Source of the DNA: Megaleporinus macrocephalus
Taxonomy: Eukaryota; Chordata; Actinopteri; Characiformes; Anostomidae
Reading direction: 5' to 3'
Assembly: GCA_021613375.1 (NCBI GenBank)
Contig: CM038719.1
Coordinates: 1,087,720-1,151,719, forward strand
Length of the DNA stretch: 64,000 bases
The notes beneath the pieces are model-generated. The model did no database searches. It saw only the letters and a list, made by a program, of their open reading frames with translations, and was not told the DNA's origin. Shown here in pieces: positions 28,456 to 39,430 of this stretch; position 1 is the first letter of the stretch, and every line of letters begins with the position of its first letter. The position numbers and the translations under genes were made by a program.

Positions 28456-28552
28456 GACCTTTGGAGGCGAGTCTGACCTTCGGAGGCGAGTCTGAACTGA
28501 GAGTGAGTCTGAACTGAGAGTGAGTCTGAACTGAGAGTGAGTCTCCTGAGAA
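28456..28552. repeat. Short tandem repeat of about 17-19 bp (GAGTCTGAACTGAGAGT)
   Basis: Three copies of GAGTCTGAACTGAGAGT preceded by two copies of a related GGAGGCGAGTCTGACCTT unit. Confidence 0.85.
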
Positions 28553-28559
28553 GAACGTA

Positions 28560-29200
28560 CACCATAATGCTGATGTTTGTTATGTGGTCTGAATGTTTAC
28601 AGCAGTGCTTTAATGAAATCTGAGGGACGAACGCTGGACGCTGTAGAGCTGCAGTAACTCTGATGCACCACAAAAAACTGGACGCATCTCTTTAATGATG
28701 AACTGCAGCTTCAGCACTACGTGTCCTGAAACTTCCGTCCAGTGTCTCCGCCGTCCTCTGTGTGGTAAATAGCTGCTGTGTTATTATTATTATGATCTGT
28801 CCTGCTGTTCAACCGCTCTGCAGCAGATCCACGTCTGGTTACCTCTGTTATCATTATAAAAGCTCGGGGGGGGGTTACTCTGATGTGGGCTCAGAAATGC
28901 AGAGTCACTGTGACTCAGCAGAAGCTCAGAGCTGGTGAACTTCTCACAGGTAAAAACACCTTCAGGAAGAAGTCAGAGTGCTTCGTCATGTGACTTACTC
29001 AGAACACAAGCTGGTGAGATTAAAGTGAATCCTTCCTTTGGAGGTAAATCCAGGGAAAGAAATTCCAGCTATTGTTTCGTACACCATAAAAAAGATCAAA
29101 GTCTTCTCGCCGCTGCTGTAGTGCAGTAATGTTTACAGTAAACAGCGTCTCAGACTCCAGGCAGTGTTTGTGATGGAGCTTTTAGAGGCTTTAAACTCCT
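28560..29200. other. Intergenic sequence with TATA-like box and ARE/MARE motif
   Basis: Holds TATAAAAG at 28855, GTGACTCAGCA at 28910-28920 and a possible splice donor (CAG then GTAAAA) at 28950. No coding exon is recognised. Part of the block (about 28895-29000) resembles 32870-32990. Confidence 0.4.
28910..28920. promoter_or_regulatory. Candidate antioxidant response / NF-E2-MARE site
   Basis: GTGACTCAGCA matches the ARE core TGACnnnGC and, in reverse, the NF-E2 consensus TGCTGAGTCAC. It is 6.1 kb upstream of ferritin A. Function is inferred from motif only. Confidence 0.35.
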
Positions 29201-30150
29201 GAATGACTAAATTGGACGTCATAAATATTTAATAATGCAGAAACATAAAATCTGTTCCTACAGTTCCTCTCAAATTCTATAAATCAGCTACTCTAAAGAG
29301 AATTCTGATGCTGAAAACTGTTGAACTCAAAAAATGTGTTCCCAGTTACAGTTACAGTTGCCACTTGGACAAACTGACTGAACCAGTTTGTTACAGCGCC
29401 TCCCTGAGGCCGAGCAGAGGTAAATCAGGTCAAACACTGACTTCTCCCTGTATCTGTGTTATATGTGTTTTAGTGTCGAACAAACAGGGTAATAACTTCA
29501 TTTTAGGGACCCCCATAATTTAGAAGATAAGATATTTAGGGGGCCCCAGCCCCCCTAGAACCCCCCTGTAAACTAGTAAACCCCACCATATAAACTAATT
29601 GCTTGTTGTTTTCAGTGTTAGCAGATACAGCAGGACCTCAAATCATTCAACTGCACAGACGTCTGGTTACCTTCACCAACACTGTGTACAGTTTCATGCA
29701 GCATTTCCCATCAAACCTCTGAGTGACTGAACTTCCCGTAAGTGTTTAATTATGTGTACGTGTTCCTGAATCTGAAATTCCATCTAAATGTTTTTGAAGC
29801 TACTCCACAAATTTCCCAAATCAGCTGCTTTACAGGCACATTTTGTAGCTGAAAACTGTTTCAACTCAAAATATTACAAACTGTAAAGCTTCCCAAAGTG
29901 TCCCAGCTCACAGTTACAGGTACCAACTGAACCAACTGACTGAACCAGTTCTCTACAGCGCCACCCTGAGGCCGAGCAGTGCTGCATCTGATCTTTGTGG
30001 GCAAATCAGGTGAATTAATGACTTTTCCCTGAATCTGTATTTGCAGGTTGAACACACGGCATACCAACTAGTTTAGGGACCCCCAGAATTGTGCTTTTGA
30101 GATATTTAGGGGGTTCCTGACCCCCCAAGACCCCCCCTGTGTGTCACACT
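29200..30150. repeat. Two diverged direct copies of a ~350-bp repeat
   Basis: About 29290-29580 and 29840-30150 share CAGTTACAG, ACTGACTGAACCAGTT, TACAGCGCC, CTGAGGCCGAGCAG, a TAGGGACCCCCA segment and GATATTTAGGGGG in the same order and orientation. Confidence 0.8.
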
Positions 30151-30317
30151 CTGTGTATTACTGTACAGTATCTGCTGCTTTCAGTATCTGCAGGTCATGG
30201 AAACCGGAATGGCAGCAGAACAATAGCTCTGATTAAAGGTCGTTCGTTCAGGCCTGCATTAAAAAGTCTGCGGCTGATTTTATGAGCAGCAACATGAAGA
30301 TCGACCTGTTTCACAAT

Positions 30318-30365
30318 CTGGACTGTCTGGACTGTCTGGACTGTCTGGACTGTCTGGACTGTCTG
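30318..30365. repeat. 9-bp tandem repeat (CTGGACTGT), about 5 copies
   Basis: Perfect CTGGACTGT units in intergenic DNA. Confidence 0.9.
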
Positions 30366-30820
30366 GCCGCAGCGCTCAATCATCTGACGCTGACGAGGTG
30401 GGAAATGGGGATGTGGTGAAACAGCCTGAGTTTCGGGGTTTGCATAAAAGCAACACACAAATAAAGAAAACTGAACACAAGAAAAGCCCTGCGGTCACAC
30501 ACCGGACGCTACTGTACACAGGTCAGCGCTAGCAGGGCTGTTATCTACGGGTCAATGTTCAGCGTGGCTGTGCTGAATAAACACCAGCTCACAGGTGCAG
30601 CCAGGTTTTAGCTTAGTGCTCAGTGTATTCATAGTTTTGATCCAGATCTGCTGAAGTAGCTTCACGTTGAAGGTGTTGAGTTGAGATTTAATCATAGCAG
30701 GTTAGCTGGAGTATTCAAGAGAGAGTATTTTTAAAAGCTCCCATTCGGTCAGTAAGCTGTAGCCGGTCACCACGAGCGAGGATGCTGGGTAATCATCCAG
30801 TAACGTGGAAGCTCAGTGTA
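30366..30820. other. Intergenic sequence, nothing recognised
   Basis: Unique-looking sequence between a short 9-bp repeat and the MITE copy that begins near 30823. Confidence 0.5.
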
Positions 30821-30822
30821 AC

Positions 30823-31106
30823 ACACTGCCGTCCAAACAAAGCCGTGCTTCTCAAAATGTAATGATGAACGGACCAATAGAAATGCTAGACCTGAAATGT
30901 CATCTCCAAAATAGTAACTTTACAGGAGAGACCAACAACTCTACTTTCAATGGAAGTCAATGGAACCAGATTTTTTTGTTTCCATTTCTATTGGTCCATT
31001 TATGAAATTAGTCAATTTTACAATGTAAGCAGCAGCTGTTGTGTTTAAATGATATGTAAAATTAAAAATCAACAAAAAAGATACATGTTTTTCTTTGGAC
31101 AGTGAT
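30823..31106. mobile_element. MITE-like element (CCAATAGAAATG family), copy in intergenic DNA
   Basis: The right end TTTTTCTTTGGACAGTGAT inverts to match the family's left end (ACTGTCCAAAGAAAAA); the left end is diverged (CACTGCCGTCCAAACAAAG). Interior words GGACCAATAGAAATG, CAATGGAAGTCAATGGAACCAG and TTTCTATTGGTCCAT are shared with the copies at 33845 and 35851. Confidence 0.75.
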
Positions 31107-31251
31107 GATATGTAATGTATATGTAAAACTCTATTCCATAATAATATACTGTTCCAACAATTTACTGTACTGTGAATGTTTTAGCCACCTGGGGACATTA
31201 TTATATGCAAAAAAATATTTATTCGAGACAGGAAGCTTTTATTTACTCAGT

Positions 31252-32270
31252 AAACACTTTATTATTAAATATTAATCAGTATTAATAGAGTAAGTAGAGC
31301 TTTTACACTTTATTATTAAATATTAAACAGTATTAATAGAGTAAGTAGTGCTTTAACACTTTATTATTAAATATTAATCAGTATTAATAGAGTAAGTAGT
31401 GCTTTTACACTTTATTATTAAATATTAATCAGTATTAATAGAGTAAGTAGAGCTTTTACACTTTATTATTAAATATTAAACAGTATTAATAGAGTAAGTA
31501 GTGCTTTAACACTTTATTATTAAATATTAATCAGTATTAATAGAGTAAGTAGTGCTTTTACACTTTATTATTAAATATTAAACAGTATTAATAGAGTAAG
31601 TAGTGCTTTTACACTTTATTATTAAATATTAATCAGTATTAATAGAGTAAGTAGTGCTTTTACACTTTATTATTAAATATTAATCAGTATTAATAGAGTA
31701 AGTAGTGCTTTTACACTTTATTATTAAATATTAAACAGTATTAATAGAGTAAGTAGTGCTTTTACACTTTATTATTAAATATTAATCAGTATTAATAGAG
31801 TAAGTAGTGCTTTTACACTTTATTATTAAATATTAATCAGTATTAATAGAGTAAGTAGTGCTTTTACACTTTATTATTAAATATTAATCAGTATTAATAG
31901 AGTAAGTAGTGCTTTTACACTTTATTATTAAATATTAATCAGCATTAATAGAGTAAGTAGTGCTTTTACACTTTATTATTAAATATTAATCAGTATTAAT
32001 AGAGTAAGTAGTGCTTTAACACTTTATTATTAAATATTAATCAGTATTAATAGAGTAAGTAATGCTTTTACACTTTATTATTAAATATTAAACAGTATTA
32101 ATAGAGTAAGTAGTGCTTTTACACTTTATTATTAAATATTAATCAGTATTGATAGAGTAAGTAGTGCTTTTACACTTTATTATTAAATATTAATCAGTAT
32201 TAATAGAGTAAGTAGTGCTTTTACACTTTATTATTAAATATTAATCAGTATTAATAGAGTAAGTAGTGTT
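31252..32270. repeat. 51-bp minisatellite, about 20 copies
   Basis: Same 51-bp unit as at 19290. Variants (AATCAG/AAACAG, CTTTTACAC/CTTTAACAC, GTAGAG/GTAGTG) recur in blocks of three units (offset 153 bp, for example 31292 and 31444), showing multi-unit duplication. Confidence 0.97.
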
Positions 32271-32271
32271 T

Positions 32272-32500
32272 TCTATACGTCAGTGTGTTTATTTAACTCT
32301 TTCCAAGCTTCTCCTAAACAACCCAGTATTATTATCAGTTCTCATCTAATACCTGCTTTGACTGCTCAGTACTTCATTAAGATAAATCAAGATTTGCTGC
32401 TGAAGGAACTGAACACATTCATACAATGTCTGGGGCGTCCAGGAGAAATCTGGAACCTAACTTTGTTATTTACATCTGTTCTAATCAGATCTGCTGTTCC
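32272..32500 (+). repeat. Dispersed element, copy 2 (with internal deletion)
   Basis: Same sequence as 19666-19975, but about 75 bp are missing after CTAACTTTGTT. It follows the 51-bp array directly, as copy 1 does. Confidence 0.85.
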
Positions 32501-32644
32501 TACTGGGAATATTTTTAACAGTAGTATATATACATTTTTTTTTAGTTTTGTATTAATAGTATTTCTCATATTTGTATCACTCAATATTACAGAGAAACTA
32601 TATTTAGTGTCACTTAAAGGAACTTGTAGCAGTTCATTAAGGTA

Positions 32645-33100
32645 AAAGCTGATTAAGCTTAATTACGGAGAGATGTGAGTTGGTGCTGTTGCTGAGGATC
32701 ACACACTGAGCTACAGTTTCTGCTGATGTAAGTCAGCGTCTGGGTTTCTAAGGTGTGTTAAGAGCTTCTGCTTTGTGATTTCTGTTCCGGTAAAACCGGC
32801 CTAAGGCGGACAGCCCGCATCCACTCAGCTACCAGCCCTTCCCCCGTGATCCTCACCGCGTGGAACAACAGGAAGTGCTGACTCACAGTGACACAGCACA
32901 TCTCGGGTCTTGTGAGCTTCAACTAAAAAAGAAAAAGCAGCTTCAGGAACTGAAGAACGCTTCGTCACCTTCAGACACGTGATTACTTCATTCAAACTAG
33001 ACCCAAATCATCATTTTAGACTTTATTTAGAGATGTAACCTGTACGGTGGATTCAGGATGATAGATAATATACATATTATATATAAATATTGCTAATAAA
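32645..33100. other. Intergenic sequence with paired ARE/MARE-like motifs
   Basis: Unique-looking apart from the block 32870-32990, which resembles 28895-29000. At 32877-32898 the sequence TGCTGACTCACAGTGACACAGCA holds two opposed half-sites (TGAGTCAGCA on the - strand and TGACACAGC on the + strand). It lies about 2.1 kb upstream of ferritin A. Confidence 0.4.
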
Positions 33101-33106
33101 TATAAT

Positions 33107-33235
33107 CGCTGTTCAAAGAAATACATGTATCTTGATTTTTGTTGCTTTTCATTTTTAATCATTTGAACACGACAGCTGCTCTTTTTATTTTGTCAAAGTT
33201 AAAACGATGAATGGACCAATAGAAATGCAGCACAA
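33107..33235. mobile_element. MITE-family fragment
   Basis: Left end CGCTGTTCAAAGAAATACATG and interior GATGAATGGACCAATAGAAATG match the family; the right end is missing. Confidence 0.6.
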
Positions 33236-33844
33236 TCAACAAAACCTCTTTACATTAACTTAATTTGAAATTATTTAATTCAAACTAGACCAAAATTTTT
33301 TTTATTTATTCTGATATAAGTCTGTAATGTGGATTTAGGACATGAGTCCTAACTAAAAAAATAAGATTTAAGTAATCACCATTTAATATAAAGTATGATA
33401 TAGTGTAATTAAAGAATATCATAAAATTAAATGTTTATAAAACGCTTATATATACATAGCTTTAAAAAGTGCTATACTCTATACGTTATATTTTATTTTA
33501 TTATAATTTTATTCTCATGCAGCTCTTTAGTATAATTTTAGAAGAAATGTTGGTATTTCACAGCTGCAAGCACATAAACACTGATTGTTCTTCTACTGAA
33601 GACTAAGAAAATATCATAAATTTCGATATTATGTGTTGTGATACTGTATCGATTCTCAAATGCACAGTATCAGTTTTTAATCAATAGTTTACAATCAAAG
33701 ATTTAAGGTTAACAGTGGTTTAGTATTGTGTTTAGACCCCCGTGCACTAGACAGCAGTGTTCTTCACTATTAGACTCTCCAACGTAAACAAATAGCGCAA
33801 GGTCGCGCAGCTAACGTTAGCATTCACAACCCTTTGCATATCGT

Positions 33845-34080
33845 CACTGTTCAAAAACAACAAAACATCTCAATTTTTTCCAATTTTGGCTCTTCTACAT
33901 CAACATGGCAGCTGTTGTTTACATCGTGTGAATAATCCATGATGAATGGACCAATAGAAATGCTCTAAAATAGCTTGGAAATCATTCTGGTTTCATTGAC
34001 TTGCATTAAAAGTAAAGACAGTTTTTGTTCTCTGCTGTCAAGTTACTATTTTGGAGATATTCGTTTTTATTTGGACAGCA
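33845..34080. mobile_element. MITE-family copy upstream of ferritin A
   Basis: Left end GTCACTGTTCAAAAACAACA, right end TTTTTATTTGGACAGC, interior GATGAATGGACCAATAGAAA. About 236 bp, close to the 243-bp copy at 35851. Confidence 0.7.
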
Positions 34081-34690
34081 AAGAATGGCCTAGATTTACT
34101 TCTGGGCCTCCAAACTGGACCAAAGGCTGGTCACTATACTAAAGGTCAGTAGCAGAAAAGGTTTTGGACTAATGGGGGCTTTGATGTGGCCTGATGTTTT
34201 TATTGTGCTGGCCTTGGGACGCAGTCCAGAGTCCAAGAAGTAAATCAAGGCCAGAACTGTGTGGCAGGTCATGTGATACCCACAACCTAAAGGTGATTTA
34301 TGGATGCATGACAGCAATTGTTATAAAACTATATGATTTTCTCATAGCTTCTACATCTACACTTGTGCTCTTGTGCTATTATTGAACTCTAACATTCACG
34401 TATGCTTACTAGACACAGATTAAACTGTCATCAACTACCAAATATTCATCAACTTATTAACTACATAAGTAATGGAGACTTTAAAGTATACGTCACGCAG
34501 CTAATATTTCAAACCTGAAAAACAGCTGCGTCACGGTTCGCCTTCTGAGCTTTAATCACAAAAAACATCAAACAAAGTTGATATTTGTCTGAATTTCTGA
34601 CCTCTGTCGCATCTGTCTATTTAAAATCGAGCTTTTAGTGCAGTTTGTAGTTAAAAAATTCGTTTTTGTCTTTATTTTATTTGTCGTAAT
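34081..34690. other. Intergenic sequence, nothing recognised
   Basis: A 73-residue open frame on the - strand (34096-34317) has no signature I recognise. No exon or repeat was identified. Confidence 0.45.
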
Positions 34691-34720
34691 CTCGTATTCA
34701 GCCTAGCAGCGCAGCTCGAC

Positions 34721-34842
34721 TCGTGATTGGCCACGCTGCGTAAGCCCGCCTACGCCTACGTGGAATCCTTGCATTCGATTGGCTGGCCGAGCTGTCGGTT
34801 CGCGAGGGTGGCAATAAATACGGAGAGCAAAGCGCCTCCATC
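34721..34842 (+). promoter_or_regulatory. Ferritin A core promoter
   Basis: TATA-like AATAAATA at 34813-34820, with two inverted CCAAT boxes (ATTGG) at 34726 and 34778. CpG is denser than in the surrounding DNA. Transcription should start near 34843-34850; this is inferred from TATA spacing. Confidence 0.65.
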
Positions 34843-34869
34843 TCACAGCTTCGGGAAGACTCACAAGAG

Positions 34870-34899
34870 GTTCTTGCTTCAACAGTGCTTGAACGGAAC
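34870..34899 (+). promoter_or_regulatory. Iron-responsive element of ferritin A
   Basis: Canonical ferritin IRE: lower stem GTTCT/GGAAC (34870-34874 with 34895-34899), UGC opposite C internal loop, upper stem TTCAA/TTGAA and hexaloop CAGTGC at 34883-34888. In known ferritin mRNAs this hairpin binds IRP1/IRP2 and blocks translation when iron is low. Flanking bases 34866-34869 and 34900-34903 extend the stem. Confidence 0.95.
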
Positions 34900-34988
34900 T
34901 TCTCCCTCGACTCGACTGATTTCGACGACCGTCGTGTAGAATTTATTTTTGTACGTTTTGATAAAAAAAAGGAGAAAAACCAGCAGAA

Positions 34989-36348
34989 ATGGAGTCTCAG
35001 ATCCGCCAGAACTACCACCGCGACTGCGAGGCCGCCATCAACAGGATGGTGAACATGGAGCTTTTCGCCTCCTACACCTACACCTCCATGGTGAGTCCGA
35101 AACTCGAGCACAAATATTCGATTTAATACGATTTTGTCGATGATTACGCTCTTAGGCTAATCGACTCGAGCGCTTGAGCTGAATAAAGATCTCGCGAGAT
35201 CTTGGGTGGGGCCTCCCCACTCATTGTTTTCATGATCCTGAACGTGCTGTGAGCTTGTGGCCCTTCCTCAAGTTCCTAACCTGTTTTCCTTCCATCAGGC
35301 TTACTACTTCTCCAGGGACGACGTGGCTCTGGAGGGTTTCGCCCACTTCTTCAAGGAGAACAGCCACGAGGAGCGTGAGCACGCTGAGAAGCTCCTCTCC
35401 TTCCAGAACAAAAGAGGTGGACGTATCTTCCTCCAGGACATCAAGGTATGTTATGAACGTTGGACCTGCATTTTTATATTATTTTTATTATAAATGTATT
35501 ATATACTATGATTTATTATTATTAGTCAGTTATAGCTGAATGTGTTGAGCAGAGATTCTGAACCTTCTCCTCTTTCTCCCCGTCCATCAGAAGCCTGAGC
35601 GTGATGAGTGGGGAACCGGGCTGGAGGCCATGCAGTGCGCTCTGCAGCTGGAGAAGAACGTGAACCAGGCTCTGCTGGACCTGCACAAGATCGCCTCCGA
35701 GAAGAACGACCCTCATGTGAGTCACAGTTTACGTGCATATGTGAGCCCACACCCATGTCTGCCGCGGCTCAGATAGGAGATACGTGGTTACGCAGCAGGA
35801 CAGCTGGTCATGTCCCACCCTTCTGTCTGTATCCCACCCACAGCGAGTCGTCGCTATCCAAAGAAAAATGAGCGTCTACAAAATAGAACTTTACAGTTGA
35901 GGCCAAAAACTTGCTTTACCTTCAATGCAAGTCAATAGAACCAGCATTTTTACTGAGCTATGTTGGAGCGTTTCTATTGGTCCATTCGTCATAACGTTTT
36001 CACACAATGTGAACGACAGCTGTTGCATTCATACAACACAGAACTAAAAATTGCTAAAAATATTAGAGATGCCTGATTTTCTTTGGACAGTGATAATGCC
36101 AGCAACACCAATGTGGCCACAACCAATCAGAGCAGCCGAAACAAACGTCTTTACACACTTTTAATGCTGAGCTTCTGTTTTTATTCCAACAGCTCTGCGA
36201 CTTCCTGGAGACTCACTACCTCAACGAGCAAGTGGAGGCCATCAAGAAGCTGGGTGACCACATCACCAACCTCAGCAAGATGGACGCTGGCAACAACAGG
36301 ATGGCCGAGTACCTGTTCGACAAGCACACTCTGGGCAGCAAGAGCTAA
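34989..36348 (+). CDS. Ferritin A, heavy/middle-type subunit (4 exons)
   Basis: Exons 34989-35090, 35299-35445, 35591-35716 and 36193-36348, all phase 0, give 176 residues, the normal length. The protein assembles into the cytosolic 24-subunit iron-storage cage and oxidises Fe(II). The ferroxidase set is complete: E24, Y31, E58, E59, H62, E104 and Q138 (human H numbering minus 3). The start [10 protein letters not shown] is typical of fish ferritins, and the C-terminus is HTLGSKS. All splice sites are canonical. A 243-bp MITE sits in intron 3. Fish paralogues are variously named ferritin heavy or middle subunit; I cannot assign the exact name, so no symbol is given. Confidence 0.96.
35851..36093. 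mobile_element. MITE in ferritin A intron 3
   Basis: 243 bp with terminal inverted repeats TATCCAAAGAAAAATG and its partner ATTTTCTTTGGACAGTGAT at 36075-36093. Interior TTTCTATTGGTCCATTCGTC is shared in inverted form with GAATGGACCAATAGAAA of the other copies. It encodes nothing. Confidence 0.8.
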
Positions 36349-36551
36349 ACACGCTCGGGCTCCACCCGTGACCTGCGTTCGCCCATCTCTCTAAATTCTG
36401 CTACGAAACCTGCTCGTTAGTGTGTAACGTTCACGCAGTGCTGAGTGTGGAGCGTCTGAATGGAAAGATCTCGTGAAGCTCTGTTAACGCCTGAGCGTCG
36501 CTTCCCTGAATGTTTGCACTACTTAATTTTTAATCTCACGTGAATCTGATG

Positions 36552-36557
36552 AATAAA
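36552..36557 (+). terminator. PolyA signal of ferritin A
   Basis: AATAAA about 205 bp after the stop codon; no earlier canonical signal was seen. Confidence 0.8.
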
Positions 36558-36930
36558 CATTTTGAGCTGATCATGTGACTCTGGAGTGTTTTCTACGCAA
36601 CAGTGCCGTAACCTTGTGCACACGGCTATGAGGTGCTTTATCAGAGCTGGGAGTGTTCAGAGATACGGGTGGGTGGGCGGGCCTGTTAGAGTTCATTACC
36701 TAAGTACATTACTAATTATTAAATGAATAACTTTCTAGGGGCTAAACACACACCTGTAAAAGTGCTTATAAATAATATTTTAAAAATCATTATGCAAAGC
36801 ATGAAGGTGTGCAGAGAAACACTATGACGGTCGGTTCCACAGACCCAGAGTAAGATCTCACTATTGGCACTGCAGTCTAGGATTAATGTGTACCCAAGAA
36901 ACTCACCCGAGTGCTTCAAATCATTAACTT
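36558..36930. other. Intergenic sequence downstream of ferritin A, nothing recognised
   Basis: Unique-looking sequence ending at a foldback element. Confidence 0.5.
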
Positions 36931-37090
36931 CCAGAGGTCTTCAAATCTGGATCTTTAATCCAGGTTCCAGTCCTGGATTTAGTTAATACTGTTTCTAGGT
37001 GGACAGTCAGGTATATAAACAGCTCAGTTAAAGCCCAATGAATACGAAATCCAGGACTGGAGATCAGAGTCTAGATTGGAAGATTTCTGG
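36931..37090. mobile_element. Foldback/MITE-like inverted repeat
   Basis: The left arm 36931-36980 (starting CCAGAGGTCTTCAAATCTGG, ending CCAGTCCTGGATTT) pairs imperfectly with the right arm 37047-37090 (AAATCCAGGACTGG to AGATTTCTGG). The loop is about 66 bp. Confidence 0.7.
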
Positions 37091-37539
37091 AGACCAATGT
37101 TTTTCAGCTAGTAGACTGCAGCCCCTCAGTGGACAGTTGTGGTACTGCTAGGGTGATGTTAAGTTTTAATTAAAAGCTACAAACAAATAACAATATAGAT
37201 ATTTAATTAAACTAATTGTTACAAATTTTAATTATTTGCACAAAAAAACTGAAAAAACTAGCAAAACGTTTAAAAAAATGTGCAAACTGTTTAAAAAAGA
37301 TTTCTGTATTGATTACTAATAATATTTGATCGTGTAAGTCACACACAATCTAACTACACTAATAACACAAACACACAATCAGAAACTGATGTCACCTTCT
37401 TGTCCTGCAGTGACCAGTCCAGCAGTTCCCATATCAGTTAATCAGTCCTGAACATTGACCTGGAGGTATCTAGGTCCATGTTTTTATGAATAGTACACCT
37501 ACTAAGCGTGTGTGTGTTATTACTACCACTAGGTGGCAC
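37091..37539. other. Intergenic sequence, nothing recognised
   Basis: AT-rich sequence with several A-runs between a foldback element and dispersed repeats. Confidence 0.45.
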
Positions 37540-37830
37540 TTGTGTTTGCACACAGCGCATCTTTAACCTCCACATTTAACCCATTCGTGCAGTGAAACAC
37601 TAGTGAGCACACTTGCCCAGAGCACCCAGGGAGCAGTTGGGGATTAGCTGCCTTGCTCAAAGGCACTTCAGTGGTGTGCTGTAGGTAGGACTGGGCGATA
37701 TGGACCAAAAATAATATCTCAATATTTTTAGCTATTTGAGGATATACGATATATATCTCGATCATTTTTCTTCCCATAAGGTGATAACAGAAAAATCTTT
37801 TTATTTGGATCTTGTACAAAAACCAATAAG
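37540..37830. repeat. Dispersed teleost repeats (two types)
   Basis: About 37580-37685 has the CTTGCCCAGAGCACCCAGGG and TTGCTCAAAGGCACTTCAGT segments widely seen in fish DNA. About 37687-37770 has ACTGGGCGATATGGACCAAA followed by AT-rich CGATAT motifs, another common fish repeat type. Family names are not assigned. Confidence 0.5.
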
Positions 37831-38238
37831 CATCTTTGTGCTACTTTATTAAGAACAAACATTAGCATTACTGATGCTTAAACTGTAAAACTTTTCAATT
37901 TTTAATAAATATAACAATAAAATGTGTTACTGCTCTGTGAACTGTTAATCTGTCTGATACTGTAGTGAATAAATAAAGCGAGGACTGTTCATTCAGACGC
38001 CCCGCGTTATTCCTCAAACCAATACATTACTTCATCACGTCGTTTAGCGTATTTAGCTCTACATGCAGTCGAAAATCTCTTGACGGAGATTAATTCCATG
38101 TGTAATCAGACGTTTCATCAGATCAGATGTATTACTCGTTCCGGAAGTTGCTATCCTGAAGCGTTTGCTGCAGCTGCTCTGAGACAGAACCGAAATAGAG
38201 CCAAACTTTCGAGTGCTCGACATGTTAAACTAGCTGTG

Positions 38239-38241
<3 letters not shown>

Positions 38242-38276
<35 letters not shown>
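38242..38276. repeat. (GT)n microsatellite
   Basis: About 17 GT dinucleotides in intergenic DNA. Confidence 0.9.
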
Positions 38277-38784
38277 CTCTGTGTTTCTGTGTGTCATGGC
38301 ATGCATTACATTTTTTATTTTTTATTTATTCTGTGTTATATGCAAAGTACCGAAAATAGGCACTGGATTTTTTTAGACTTTTCAGTACTCAGTAGTTTCG
38401 ATACCCAGCCCTACTTTCAACAGGCTTTGTTTTTCTTTTTAGAAACCAGCTGCTCTCGAGAGCTTCTATCGTGTGTTTATCGTCTCCATGCTGTCGCTGC
38501 CTGTGTTTACGGGTCAGGCAGTGGGGGGAGTGAGTTTTGTGAGGGAGAGAGGCGAGGCAGTGTGAAGAGGGAGGCGAGCTGGTGGATCTACAAGTCTAAT
38601 TACAGCGGAACACAGACGTTATCGATATAAACGATATTATCTCATCTGTAGGTCCAGGAAATCAAACCAGCAACCTGCCCCACAACTAGTATTTGTGTGT
38701 GAGAGGCCAGTAGAGGGTCAGTTAAAGGACTTTGCTCTGCTAGGTGTTACTGACCGTACACAGGCAGTGATATGATCTGACCTA

Positions 38785-38836
38785 GCGCTGACTCAGAGCG
38801 TCTCAGCAGTTTAGACTGCGAGAGTTTCCACTGTAG
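38785..38836. promoter_or_regulatory. Conserved ARE-like block upstream of ferritin B
   Basis: GCTGACTCAGAGCGTCTCAG followed by a GAGTTTCCACTG segment. Related blocks lie upstream of ferritin C (52911-52970) and D (60188-60248). It is about 2.9 kb upstream of the ferritin B start codon. Confidence 0.5.
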
Positions 38837-38867
38837 AAGTGCTGCTTCATCTAAAGAAATACTTCAA

Positions 38868-38985
38868 AACATGCTGACTCTCTGCTGGACATGCTGACTC
38901 TCTGCTGGACATGCTGACTCTCTGCTGGACATGCTGACTCTCTGCTGGACATGCTGACTCTCTGCTGGACATGCTGACTCTATGA
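38868..38985. repeat. 20-bp tandem repeat (CATGCTGACTCTCTGCTGGA), about 6 copies
   Basis: Nearly perfect units next to the Tc1-like remnant at 39060-39430. Confidence 0.93.
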
Positions 38986-39059
38986 CACATCTGAAGATGC
39001 TGTATCCAGTTACAGACTTTGAGAGACACATCATCAGACTGAGACAAACAAGAGGTCAT

Positions 39060-39430
39060 GTCTATGAACTGCTCACCATCTAGTCCATTCTGGAACCGTA
39101 TTGTCTTCAGCGATGAATCCAGGTTCTGTTTGGGGTCCGGTGCCGGTCTGGTTTGAGTATGGAGCTTCTTGGTGATGCTTCAAATCCTGGCTTTGCTGTG
39201 GATCGACACACTGACTGACTCACCTGCTGGTGTGATGATCTGGGGAGCATCACTATGACAGTCGGTCCCTCTGGTCAATAACAGCTCAGCTGCACGTGCA
39301 GGACATCCACATGTGTTTCCTCTCATGTTAGAACTTCCAACTGACGTTCAGCAGGATACGGTTCCATACACAGGTTCAGGATCTACAGGAGCAGCATCTG
39401 AGGGTAAACGTGCTGCAGGATGTTGTACAG
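39060..39430 (+). mobile_element. Degenerate Tc1/mariner-like transposase remnant
   Basis: The + strand reads NRIVFSDESRFCLGS near 39095-39145 and a GVMIWGAS segment near 39232, both transposase signatures of the Tc1/mariner group, separated by stops and frameshifts. No terminal repeats were identified. Confidence 0.7.

Noticed and set aside
28855..28950. TATAAAAG plus a possible donor as the first exon of an unknown gene
   Set aside because: No coding frame or downstream exon could be linked to it; kept only as a low-interest note.
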